From: Ceratopteris richardii
Lineage: Eukaryota > Streptophyta > Polypodiopsida > Polypodiales > Pteridaceae
Assembly: GCA_020310875.1 (NCBI GenBank)
Contig: CM035444.1
Span: forward strand, 114,277,295-114,341,294
DNA: 64,000 nucleotides
Direction of reading: 5' to 3'
Both the position numbers and the translations under genes were made by a program. Under the pieces are notes generated by a model. That model did no database searches. It was not told the DNA's origin and was given only the letters and a program-made list of their open reading frames with translations. Below are positions 19,883 to 31,380 of this stretch, piece by piece; the first letter of the stretch is position 1, and every line of letters begins with the position of its first letter.

Positions 19883-20395
19883 ATACACCAATTTCTTTGC
19901 ACATAAAATTAATTTCAAGAAGCCCTCTTAGGAAAAGTACGATACATATATAAGCTATAGAATGCACTTTAAATCTCTTGAATTTGATATGTATACAAAG
20001 AGTTACATCTATTACAAGTAGACTATGTCTATACCTACAAGACTAGAGGAGGTGTGGGCTTGAAAGCTCCTCCTTACTCCTCCTCTATGCATGTAACACC
20101 CTGCTCTCTGTTTTTCCTAGCTTGGATTGCTGCATTTTAGCTCCATTAGCCTTGGATGACTCTCTTCTTGAGCCTCCTTGAGTATATGTCTCTTGGTCTT
20201 CAATGACCTACAAGACATCCATGCATTTGATGACTCTTCACCTCCTTTTATAGCTTTTGGATGCCTCTCCCAACTTTTTCACCACCTTAAGACTACCTTT
20301 CCTGATGTTGTCCAACCTTGAGACTACCCTAAGTGATCTAAGTGGTGAATTTTGTCCACATTAAGGTGTTTTGACTCCTTTGTCCACCTAGAGCT
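19883..20395. other. Unassigned old sequence between E1 and C3
   Basis: There is no convincing frame on either strand. On the minus strand CAGAGAGCAGGG is followed by TGTTACATGC (near 20100), which looks like a polypurine tract and an LTR start, and AGCTTATATATG lies near 19950. It may therefore be a decayed gypsy LTR that E1 split. Nothing stronger supports this. Confidence 0.3.
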
Positions 20396-21775
20396 TGTTG
20401 GGAAAGATGGATGGACACTTCAAGAAATGAGTTGGTACTGCTAATTCCTACTCTGTACTAGCCCTATATTACTTTAGAGTTGGATTGTAGGCCCTTTTAG
20501 CTTTCCAATGACACTAAATATGTGCCTACATACTTTGGAGATTATGAATGTAATGATTAAACCAAAATAGATAACTTCACAAGTCACAAGTCATAAAAAA
20601 AAACTTGTTATTTTGGTTCACACACCTGCTAGTTCTTAAGCTCAGTGCTCCTAGCACAGTAGAAATTATAAAAATTAATTTTTAGAATATCTAATTAGCT
20701 TAAGGAGCTAATGATTCCAAGTGGAATCACTTAAAATGATTGACTATACACAGAGCAATCAATTTAGCAAGTAAAACATTACCCCTGACTTTTTCGGAGA
20801 TGTGTAGAGAGAGACGAGTGACTGCTTCGAGACGCTTTTCTCCCAATTGGCTGCATCAAATCCCTTCACATTTTCTCAGCTTGTAGCAGACTTAGAGCTG
20901 ATTCCAATGAGCCATAGAACATTGAAAATAATGGAGTAATGATTGAGATATGAGCAAGACAAGTACACTATTTTGAGTGACAATGGCAGAGATGAATGTA
21001 GATGTAATCATAAATGTAAAATATTATGTAACAATGTTGTACATAATCATTGGCATGAATATGATGCCCAATGATGGTGATAGGAGTAGGCTATAGTGTG
21101 AGCCTCTCAATTACATCAAATGATCAACTCTAAGCTCAATAATGGGGGCATGCCGACCACGAGATTTCAAGTGATTTTTATAGTGACTCTCTTCACTTTT
21201 GAATTTTGAAATTCAAATTCACTTCCGCCTAAAAGTTATTCCTTTAAACAAGGAGACGTTCCCTCAAGGAAACTCGTACCATAAAGTTCTCCTAACTTCA
21301 CGATTTTAGTGGCATTTACAAAGATTCTTCTAAGTCAAGTGACTTTTAGAAGAGTTAATGGTGAAAACCATAAGCAATGGTTCTTATGGGTCTTCAAGTA
21401 TTTACACATAATACTTGCAATGCCTAGCCAAGTGTGAAGGCTTGGCACTTGCACCAATAGCTCCCCCTCAAGCCAAACATCTTGTCTTGATCTTCTTTAT
21501 CAATCATCTTGAATGTCCTGCAATCAAATCATAGCTTTAAACCTGCAAAGTTTAGTACCATCAAGTGCTTTGATCAATAAATCTGCACATTGTGTATTAG
21601 TTGATACATATGCAAGTTGAATTTCCTTGATCAATAGCTTCTCTCTCACATAGTGGTAGTGAACCTCTATATGCTTGGACCTAGCATGATAGATAGGATT
21701 TGTTGCAAGATGTAAAGAACTTGTATTGTCACCACCAAGTGATGGCTTTTTGTTTTTGTGATCTCTAAGTCATTT
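20396..21775 (-). mobile_element. Ty1/copia element C3: RNase H tail and 3' LTR
   Basis: On the minus strand bases about 21770-21540 encode the copia RNase H end, with SSLHLATNPIYHAR, IEVHYHYVREKLL and CADLLIKALDGTK. A polypurine tract TTGAGGGGGAG follows (21471-21461). The LTR then runs from 21456 to 20396 (about 1,061 bp), starting TGGTGCAAG and ending CCAACA. Its last 50 bases resemble the ends of the C2 and C4 LTRs, so the three are sister families. The upstream part of C3 is missing and E5 sequence takes over near 21780. The element is old and broken; only its end is present. Confidence 0.7.
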
Positions 21776-21799
21776 ACCATCTCAAAAGGAGCTTTTCTC

Positions 21800-22657
21800 C
21801 TCTGTACAACTACAATTGGTTTATCTATTACATCCTTCTTTATGTACTATGTATAGGGAGCTTCATATGCTATCAACCTAGCCTTCATTACTAATGATAG
21901 CTTGTTGATGATCTCTGAATCTCTTTCAAAAATCCCATAGTTGAAAGAATCCTTAAAAATTTGGACATAATGACTTCTCTTCAATATTATTCTGCTATAA
22001 TACATCATTAGATAAATCATATCAGGTGTCTCACTTAGATAAAAAAGTATCAGATATGATTGTGAGTTAAAGCCTATGTAGTTCAAGGTTCTAATATGAG
22101 TATCTATGAAGGTTTCTATACAAGTGATTATCAGCTTTAAAATTTTGATGGTTAATATACAAGTAGGATCATTAACATCCTTGAGATTATCTACTACAGA
22201 TTTGCATGTAGTTAGCATGTAGGTTCTAGATGGCCATGTTTCTTTCTTGGGACCTTGTAGCTTTTGAAAATTCAACCCTTTTACTGAGATATGCGCATCC
22301 TTCCTCATGTACCAAAGCTTTGGTTAGTCTCTTCTCCTTGACACTAGACAAAAAGTTGCATTGATCTTCAATTGTAGTGGGGCCTCTGTCCATATCTTCT
22401 TGCATTTCTTATTTTTGTGTAACCATTTGTTTCTCCAAGAAGGATTTGCTTTTTGAAATAACTTTTTTGTTATTTCTATTTGTTCTTCATATTCCAAAAA
22501 TTCATTTAGTTCTTTGCCCATTCTACTATTTTGGTAATTTATGATGCTTTCCATAACCATGTAGAATGGAATTCCCAAACCATCTACAACCTAATGATGG
22601 TGATCAGGGCTAACTCCATGTTCTAATGCAAATTTTATAGTATTATCTTCATATTGG
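21800..22657 (-). mobile_element. Gypsy remnant E5, C-terminal part of the aORF
   Basis: Minus-strand peptides match the last part of the E1 aORF in order. One contains WRNKWL and NATFCLVSRRRD (compare WRRKFL and PSFCPIPRRRD in E1). Another has DSEIINKLS and ARLIAYE (compare DSEIFLKMS and ARLVAYE). Identity is low, so E5 is an old or divergent subfamily. It is broken at several places. C1 sits directly against it at 22658, and the coiled-coil part of what may be the same copy lies at 1612-3188. Confidence 0.65.
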
Positions 22658-23151
22658 TGTCACCGTTAGTGTCCATGTGAAAGGCCAAATGGCCACTGGA
22701 CACTTCTTTGTATATGTTCTTTAATAAAACATATAGTGGCCTGGTCAGTCACATACTGTAAGTTCGACCGCATTTGTAAGACCTAAGAAGTCTGTCTTCG
22801 TGCTCCCTATGTAACTGTGTTTTTCTTTGTATTTTGCAGCTTCTGTGCGGAGTACTGTGTGCGGCCTTAAGAGCTCAATTTTCTACTCCGAGCATATTGT
22901 CATGGAGCTCTCAAGAAGAAGAGCACATTGTGGTGCATCGCCATCGAAATACTTCACTAGTATCAGAGCAGTTCGAGGCAAAAGCTTTGTTCCTTTTGTG
23001 CAAGCAAAGTGAGCCCCCCCCCAAGGTTTTCTCCAAGGCTTATGACTAAGGTGGCGACCAATGCATAGAACTTGGCATACCTTGTCATAGGAGTCACCGA
23101 AGTCAGCGTTGGCTGCACACAAGGGAAGACCTCAATGATCAAGGAATATAG
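22658..23151 (+). mobile_element. Ty1/copia element C1, 5' end: LTR, primer site, start of interior
   Basis: The LTR 22658-22956 starts TGTCACCGTTAG and ends AAATACTTCA. It is followed one base later by TAGTATCAGAGC (22958-22969), a one-mismatch initiator-tRNA-Met primer site. About 180 bases of interior follow without a readable gag. A run of nine C or more lies near 23010. The sequence before the LTR is ATTGG. The matching 3' LTR is at 1314-1611, which puts the 3' half of C1 before its 5' half on the chromosome (see findings). Confidence 0.75.
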
Positions 23152-23250
23152 AGGTTCTCAGTACTTCTCGGGAGGTCACCCATCCCAGTACTATTCCTCC
23201 CAGAGCTCGCTTAACCGTGGCAATCTCTTGCCACTAAGCTACACTCTTGT
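23152..23250 (-). ncRNA. 5S rRNA-derived fragment with a tRNA-like A box (pseudo-gene or SINE-like)
   Basis: On the minus strand, bases 23217-23155 match the 3' two thirds of plant 5S rRNA. Key blocks are GGTTAAGCG, AATAGTACTGGGATGGGTGA and CCTCCCGAGAAGT. This covers the A box, intermediate element and C box, i.e. the whole internal Pol III control region of 5S. The 5' third of 5S is absent; instead TAGCTTAGTGG (23241-23231) fits the tRNA A-box consensus. It is not a functional 5S gene. Possible origins are a 5S-derived SINE, a Cassandra-like element that carries 5S in its LTR, or a capture by C1. Confidence 0.7.
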
Positions 23251-23462
23251 GGTGTCTGAAGAAGGGGAAAGACTAAAGTTGACATTACCTTGAACATGTT
23301 TTGGTCCCTCAAAGCTTCATTCTTTGCTTTCAAAGCCTATTTTTGAAGCGGTTTTGGTGGGAGCAATTGCTACAAATTTATGCAGGTTTTTGAGCCTAAA
23401 ACATCAGAGTTGATAGACACTTGCAAGTGTTATTGGCTAGTTTTTGGGCTGTGTATTCACAC
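23251..23462. other. Unassigned stretch between the 5S-like piece and C2
   Basis: No frame, repeat pair or RNA signature is seen. It may be C1 interior or the missing start of the C2 5' LTR after heavy drift. Confidence 0.3.
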
Positions 23463-24331
23463 AAGTAATTAGTCGTTGGAATCAAATAAATCACCACCAA
23501 AATAATAGGAACACTTTTAGGTGGAAGAATTTCAAAATTAAAATTCATTTATGAGTATAAATAGGAGTGATTCTTAGTTGCGGGGAATGAAAAATAAAGA
23601 TGAGCCATTGAGCCTCGCGATTGAGCTTAACTTAGCTCACATATGTATGAGTAAGTCCACCTCATCCCCTTTGTATCATACATTTATAATCATATAAATT
23701 TTGAGTCATTAGTGCAAGTTGATCTCTACCTATTGTTGTCTACTGGCATCTCATCATTTGAGTGAATTTGATCATTTCAATCGAGCTCTCTTTGTGTACT
23801 TAATCTTTTGACTTAATTTAACTTGGGATAGGTAGCATAATCAGTCTATTTTTTAATATCAATTTTCACTTTATTTGGATCATTACATCTTGAGTTATGA
23901 TCTCTGCAAGCTACCTATGTTTGTATATTATCATCCTCTGAAAAGTCGAGATTACACCCCTGACTTATTAATATCATTTCTCATCATATAATCACTCTAA
24001 ATTAGTGAAATAAGTTGTGATAGTTAGCTACGGTTATCAATTAGATGCCTAGAAGCTCTTAGGTGAATTGCCGTCAGAGAATGAGAACCGAGCATTTCTT
24101 TGAGAGGTTGAAGCCCAAAAATAGCACGTTTTCAAAAGTTCCTCTATCTTGAAAGTTATTTGTTTTGGCACAACTATTTGGCAATGATGCTCCAAGGTAG
24201 ATAGTGGTTCTAAATGCATATCTGAAAAGCTAATGGTGTCTACTAAGGTACTCTAAAGTCACATTGGTAGGTGTAGAAGAGGATTATTGCAACACCACCT
24301 CATCTTTGGAGTGTATCCAACCATCTACTCA
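23463..24331 (+). repeat. C2 5' LTR (detectable part)
   Basis: Homologous to about 47850-48703. Shared blocks include TTGGAATCAAAT, TGAGTATAAATAGGAGTGAT (promoter-like TATAAATA, near 23553) and the end CATCTTTGGAGTGTATCC...ATCTACTCA. The start seen in the 3' copy is not recognisable here. Confidence 0.75.
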
Positions 24332-27300
24332 TAGTGGTATCAGAGCTTCATCAACTCAACATGGGAGATGGATTTCCTTCATCCATTGAAAAATTAGATC
24401 GAGGTAATTACTCAGCATGGTCACTTAAAATGGAAGCATATCTTTGAGTTAGAGATCTCAATGGTTACATTTTTGGAGATGAGATTATGCCAATCCTCAA
24501 AAGCAAAGGGCAACCAACTCAAGAAGAACATTAAAGGTTAATAGCATGGTGATCAAAAGATGCTCTACCCAGGTCTTATATTCTCAACTTAGTCTTTGAT
24601 TTTTTACTTCCACACATTAGGAACTGCAAGACCTCAAAATAGACATGGAATGCCCTTGAAGCATTCTTCTCATCAAGCACTAGAGCTAGGAAGAATCAAC
24701 TCTGGATGAAATTCACCACACTAAAGAAGATTCCCAAGCAAAGTGTGATTGACTTTGTCACAAAAATGGACTTATCAGATCAACTTGGAAGCATTGGATT
24801 TCACCACAACAATGGACTTTTACATGGACATGCAAGTACCTGATTTCAAAACTCTTATGGGAAAATTTTTCACTCATGAAGCTAAACTTGTGAAGAATGG
24901 TGACAACTCAAAAGGTAACCAGTCCTGTTCCCTATATATAGATAAGAATACAAGTAAAGGTAACAAAGGCAAAGACAAAAGATTTGATGATGAAGGTAGT
25001 ACCTCCCAACAAAATTTTGCAAGTAGAGGTAGAGGTACAAGAGGAAGAGGCTGAGGAGGTAGACAAGGCAGGGGGAGATTTCAAAGCTCTTCTCCATGTG
25101 CCATATGTGGCCTAACTAATCATACAACTAAGAATTGTTTCACAAACCCCATAAATCAAAGAGGAAGAGGCTTCAATAGAGGAGGCTATGGAAGTACAAG
25201 AGGCAAACCAAGTAATTTCAATATTTACACTAATAACAATTTTAACGATACGAATCATCAAGGAGGATATAGAGGAAGGAGAGACTACACCAATTACACT
25301 TAAAAGCAAACAAAAGAGGAGTCACTCCTATTGATGAACATGACTATGAAGCAAGGTAAAGAAGATGATGATGTATTTTATATAGACTCTGGTTCTTCAA
25401 ATCATGTAGCAGGGAATGTGGCTCCACTATCAAACTTGGAAGATCCAAGAAATAGACATGAGGTGCAAATAGGAGATGACACTAAGGACTCAATGGAAAA
25501 GATTGGAAATGTGAAGACTCCATGTGGAAATATGAACGTACTCAACAAGATATTGTAAAGTACCCACCATGGCAAAGAATCTCATAAGTGTTAGAAAAAT
25601 TGTAGAGAAAGGGTTGTAGGTAAGGTTCATAGGCAATGGAGCATTTATTGAAGATCCACAACAACGATTCAAGAGAATTTCAAAAGGAGAAGAGACGGGT
25701 AGACTCTTTACATTTGAACTCCAAGACACAAGAAATATAGCTCTGTTTAATTATGGAGCTCAAACCCTATCAAAATTGGAAGTGTGGCATAAAATATTGG
25801 CTCACATAGGTGAAAGAAATTTGAAGCAAATGTGCAGGGATCAAAGTGTGCTTGGCCTAGCTAATATATCCAAGCAACATATGATATACAAGTGCAGTGC
25901 TTGTCAACTTGGAAAATCACATAGACAACACTTTATGAAGAAGGGATACATCCATGGTGACTTGTTGAATCTAGTCCACACAAATGTTTGGGGACCTAGC
26001 AAGAAAGCCATCAATTTTAGGATCTAGGTACTATCTATCTTTTATTGATGATTGTAGCAGATGGAACATCCTATACTTTATGAAGCACAAGGATGAAGTA
26101 TTCAATTGTTTCAAGAAGTTCCTTGCTCTTGTTGAAAATCAAACAAGGGGAACATTAAAGAGGCTAAGTTCAGATGGAGGGGAGAATATTTATCCCATGA
26201 TTTTGATGCATATCTCCAAGATAGAGGTATCAAGAGAGAGATCACAACTAGGTAGACTCCATAATAGAATGGAGTAGTAGAGAGGAGGAATACGACCATA
26301 GTTGAACCTGCAAGGTCCATGCTTAATGAGAAAAAATTACCCAATTATTTGTGGGCAAAAGATATATCTACAACCACCTATCTCATTAATAGACTGCCAT
26401 CAAAGGCATTGGATGGGATGACACCATATGAAGCATGGAATGGAAGAAGACCTAGCCTTGATCATTGCAGGATATTTGGATGCATAGCCTATGCACATAT
26501 TCCATCACAAATCAGAGGTTAATAAAGTAGAGAAATGTGTGTTTATTGGGTATGACCTAAATAAAAAAGGGTACATGTTATATAATCCAAGTATTAAAGG
26601 TTTTATTGTTAGCAAATATGTTTTCTTTGATGAGAACAACTCTTGGTTTCAAGATGACTATAGGAAAGTCAAGCTACCTTATGACCTAGAGGAGGATTTC
26701 CCTACATTAAAGAAGGTAAATGATCACTTACATGAAGACTCAAGTGATTCTAATGATGATCACAAGACACCAAGGATGAAAGGCTTTGAACAACAAAGGT
26801 AAAGAAAAGATGCAAGAGTTGAGAGATGTTGCAGAATCTTCTCAACCAAAAATAAGAAGATCAACTAGGGAGAAAAGCCTAAGCTAGAAAGTATGGATTT
26901 GACACCTCTTTGGTCACTAAAAAATCAATCTATATTGCTCAAGATATCAATTCAAAAGAACCATCAACCTTTAAAGAGGCTTAGAAGAAATGAGAGTGGA
27001 GAGAAGTAGTGGATGAAGAGATAGAAGCCATTCAAGAAAATCAAACATGGGACTTGGTTCCTAAGAAGCCATCCATGAATATCATTGGATCTAGATGGAT
27101 CTATAAGGTAAAGAAAAACTCAAATGGATCAATAAATAGGTATAAAGCAAGGCTTGTGGCAAAAGGGTTTGCTCAAACCCAAGGGATAGATCATGGGGAG
27201 ACTTTCTCTCATGGAAAAGATGCCTATAATCAGATTACTAATGAGTATAGCTGCTTCAATGGATTGGAACATCTATGAGATGGATGTAAAAAATTCATTC

Positions 27301-28136
27301 TTGAATGGTTGGATCTCAGACGAAGTGTACATGGCACCTCTTGGATTTATAGATGAATCACACCCTTAGTATGTGTGTAAAATCAGGAAAGCTCTATATG
27401 GACTCAAGCAAGCTCCTAGAGCTTGGAACCATAGATTAGTTACATTCTTGTAGGACAAAGGATTTCGAATGAGCAAGGCTAATTCATCATTTTTCATTAA
27501 GAAAAGTAAGTCAGAAGCAATATACTTGTGTGTGTATGTAGATGATATCATTCTTACAGGTGATGATGTTGATGGAATTAGAAAGATCAAAGCCCAAATG
27601 AAGGAAGAATTCAAGATAAGTGATCTTGGATTTCTCATTTACTTCCTTGGCTTGGAAGCTGTCTACACAAATCAAGGAATGTTCCTGAGACAAAGGAAAT
27701 ATATTAAAGATATGCTTGCAAATTTCAAAATGCAAGACACTAAGGTTGCAGGTACTCCTGTGGAGGTCAACCACAAGCTAAGTGCTCATGAGGGAGAACT
27801 TATTGAAGACATCACAAGCTACCAAATTCTAGTTGTAATGTTGAACTATGCTAGCCTAACTAGGGTGGATATTTGCTATGGTGTAAGTATGCTTAGCCAA
27901 TTCATGCACATTCCTAGGAAACCTCACATGGATGTAGCAAAGAGGATATTGAAATACTTGAAAGGAACAATTAATGAAGGTCTATATTACCCTTACACAT
28001 GTGATTTGAATGTAAAGCTATTCATTGATGCAAATTGGACAAGATTTAAAGACGATAGAAGAAGCACATCAGGATACTTATCATTTGCAAGTACAAAGCT
28101 CATATCTTGGTCTTCAAAGAAGCAATTGTTGCAGAG

Positions 28137-29006
28137 AAAGAAAGCATAAAAAAGAGAGCTCCAAAAATTTTCAAATTACGGGCATAAATTTTCTTCTTCA
28201 AGTTTCTATGAAATACCTCATGAAGCCATGTAAATGCACTAGAGGATTCCTCTAGATGCGTATATTCCAAATGATGTAACATAACTGTTGTAACATAGTA
28301 GGAATTTAGTATTTTCCGATAAAAATGTCCATCTCTTGTATGAAAGGACCATTTTTAGGGCACATGTATATAAGTCATTTTGTGACTCTTTGTAGATACT
28401 TTTTGCCATTGGGAGGAATCAAGTTAAATTTTCGAATTTGCCTCTTCTCGGCTATGTATCTTCTTCTCGAAGAGCTTGTGTGTGTATTTGATGCTTGAAA
28501 TGCGTGTCTAGCAGTGTTGTCTACTCCATTCCCTCTTGTTTTCAAGGTTGTAATGCATGTCCGAAGCTTGATGAGTCATTGAGCTGAAGTAGGGTTTCCC
28601 ATAGATCACTATTTTGCTCATAACTTGAAGCATGTTTATGAGATTCCATTGAAAATACTACCATTAGATGTGTATCATTGAGAGCTTCGAAAACAACCTA
28701 GTATTCAGCATATTCTGAGTTCAATGATGAGAGAAAAGTTTGAATTTGTGCTTAGTGTTGTTGCAAGTATTGCGATGTGCATTTTCAGAGGATTAATGAG
28801 TAGGAGAGGTAGCTAAACTGAGTTCTATGCATTGTGGCATTGTCACTTCACTTACCATCATGTGTGCACATGTCTTCATACACTTGATATGTCTAATTTC
28901 ATGGATTGATAATTAAGCATGTATTAATCCACTATATGCACGTGGGGTGATTGAGGTACAATCTCAGTTGACACAAGTCCCTAAGGCCTTACAACTTAGG
29001 TACACA
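28137..29006 (+). repeat. E2 5' LTR
   Basis: Starts TGTTGCAGAG, as E1 does, and ends TAGGTACACA. The palindrome CTAGAGGA-T-TCCTCTAG is at 28239-28255, the promoter block at 28342-28411 (TATATAAG 28367-28374), and the end stem CCTAAG...CTTAGG at 28980-29000. It pairs with 46386-47269. Confidence 0.92.
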
Positions 29007-29012
29007 TGCTTT

Positions 29013-29030
29013 TGGCATGGTTGCCAAGGA
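29013..29030 (+). promoter_or_regulatory. E2 primer-binding site (decayed tRNA-Asp type)
   Basis: TGGCATGGTTGCCAAGGA matches the E1 site at 13 of 18 bases and lies 6 bases after the LTR end. Confidence 0.75.
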
Positions 29031-29364
29031 ACTAGTCCAATCAAGGTGCCTTCGTGATGGTGATAGCTTTGGAGTGAATGACTTGTGGGAGTAGAGGTAG
29101 TTTCAGTTAGTGGCAAGTCACCAAATACTTCAACACTTGTTACTTCACACTTTAGGGGTGTGAATAATGAGTTTCTAGGGTTAGGAATAAGGGAGTGAGA
29201 AAGAGTAGGGTTTAAGAAAAAGAGAGAGTTTGGATTAGGGTAGGTAGGATACCATAAAATTAATAAAAAAAAAACGAAAAAAAACCAATTCCCTTCAATT
29301 CGGGTCCTTGATCACCCAAGGCCTTAAAATTAAAAAACACTTCAGTTTTCTAGTTAATTTTTTT

Positions 29365-30110
29365 GAAGCAAGTATCGTCTGAGAGTAGTGATTGGTATCA
29401 CGAGTGGAGTATTATGGAGAGCGATCAGATTTGCTAAATTTTGAGCATGACTTAGAAGAAATATTCTTGAATGTGATAACTTTAACCCAATAATCTTTGA
29501 AAATAAAAAAGGCACTCACAAACGTGACACAACACATTACCGGTATCGTGGGATAGCATAGAGGGTTTGAAGTGAGTTTTTGTCATTTATAGTGGCCAAG
29601 AAAGAAGAGTGTGTGAGACACATTTCACACATAAAATTTCAAATTTTAGATCACATTTGGCTACAGTATCATGGTCAGTTGAGTTTTGGTATCGCAATAC
29701 CAAAACTCCTTAGTATCACAATACTTACCAAGTATCATGTATTGTGTAGCGCCTCCTTGAGGTATCACGATACTGGCAAGGTATCATGTATCGCCAAGTT
29801 GAACTATCGTGTATCACAAGTTTAGTGGTATCGTATCGTGCACCGCAAGTGATATCGTGTCGTCAAGGGTGGTATCATGTATCATTGGATCCAGAGGTAT
29901 TGCGTATCATGAGACACTCGATATCATATCATACCATATTAGTATCGTGTATTACGACTCTAGTAGTATCATGTACTATTCGTAGATAGGTATCATATCA
30001 TGATAAAATTGGCATTATATCACTAGAGACCCAAGTATCATATCATCAGGGACATCATATTTTCCAAGGCAGTATCATGTATCGTGAGTCAATTGGTATT
30101 GTATCATGTT
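29365..30110 (+). repeat. E2 leader with GTATCG/GTATCATG short-repeat array
   Basis: Degenerate units such as GGTATCGTGTATC, GTATCACGATAC and AGTATCATGTATCG follow one another for about 0.75 kb between primer site and coding region, the same place as the arrays of E1 and E4. Many units are C-to-T decayed forms (ATCATG for ATCGTG), as expected for methylated CG sites in an old copy. Bases 29031-29364 carry no gene. Confidence 0.75.
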
Positions 30111-31380
30111 GAAGAGGCAATAATCCAAGTGGAAAGATAATGAGAACTTTCCACCACCCTTTGAAGAATTAGACACTCGGGAAAATCAACCTGTAATGAA
30201 GTTAGAAGAGGTATATGAGGAAGTATCCATCCTAGAACAAAATCAAGAAGAAGCAAACAACATATCCACAATACCCAATTACATGGGAGAGTACGAGAGA
30301 AAATCGGAAGTATTCCATGCTCCCACAATCAAGGGAAAAGAATAAAGATCACAAAATGAGATGTCACACAACTTATTAGAACTCAAGAAAATGAAAATAC
30401 AATGTTCATTGGCTATAGAGGAATTGTTGCGAGTGAAACCCCAATTGTGGAAGCAATTGGTTGAGCAATTGAAGATAGAAATGAAAGAACCAATGAGAAT
30501 AAAGGAGTAGAAGCTCCTCCAAGAATCTAGATCCCAATAGATAAAGTTGAAGCATTTAGTGAGGGAGATGAAGGAAACATGTGTCTACCCATCACCTTTA
30601 ATAGATACATGACTAAAGAAATCTTAGACACAGGGGTGGGTGGGCGTAGGCATAACCACCAAGGAGATTTGGGAAAAATGGGGAAAGCCAGCCCTGGGAC
30701 CAACATGCATGAAACTTCAACTAGTCTGTGGTCATGTGGAGAGACCACTAGGAATCCTCGAAAAGATTAGGTTGACCACATGCGGAGTAGAATTCGAACA
30801 TCCTTTAGCCATTTGCCAGTTCGAAAAAGCTAGCAATTACGAGATGATTTTGGGATGACCATTCATGAGACAACTAAGAGTTGTGCAAGACGGGAAGAGA
30901 TGTGTTCTATCTACAACACCAAGGTACTACAACAAAACACCTTCTCGTATAGGGATGTACCCCATTACAATGGAGCCCAATCCACAAAAAAGAAGATGAT
31001 CTATACATCCATAGTGCAGGATCTAGTGACCAATCATGGATAAGGGAAGATGTTAAGCTATGGATGTGTAAGGAGGCAAAAAGAGAAGAAAGGAGGACAC
31101 AATTATGGCCCATAGGACACTATAATTATAGACCCATAAAAGATCCAACTTATATACCTAAAATCTTTTCAGATGAAGCATTTGAACCGCATGGATGGAT
31201 GGAAATACTAGCCAATTTAGATGTGTATGTTAATGAAGAAGTGCTGACTATGATTGAATGTATAGACGACAAAGGATATGATGTGAAACTTTACATGGTA
31301 ATCCTCCAAGAAGTGGAAAATGGGGAATTATTGGAAGAAGAATGGAGAGAGGACTATGAGTGGAAAGGGGGTCTTTGAGG
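30110..31380 (+). mobile_element. E2 remnant: end of gag spacer, PR1 and post-PR region
   Basis: Peptides parallel the E1 stretch before and after PR1. They include an FEEL block, NYMGEYE (E1 NYTGEYE), FSEGDEGN, IWEKWGKPA, CGVEFEH and then FEPHGWMEILANLDVYVNEE. The protease core lies at about 30580-30870. It is broken. No zinc knuckle is seen in this part. Confidence 0.75.

Noticed and set aside
23152-23217. Functional 5S rRNA gene
   Set aside because: Only the 3' two thirds of 5S is present and the 5' part is replaced by unrelated sequence.
24335-24346. TGGTATCAGAGC motifs as tRNA genes
   Set aside because: They are short complements to the tRNA 3' end directly after LTRs, i.e. primer sites.
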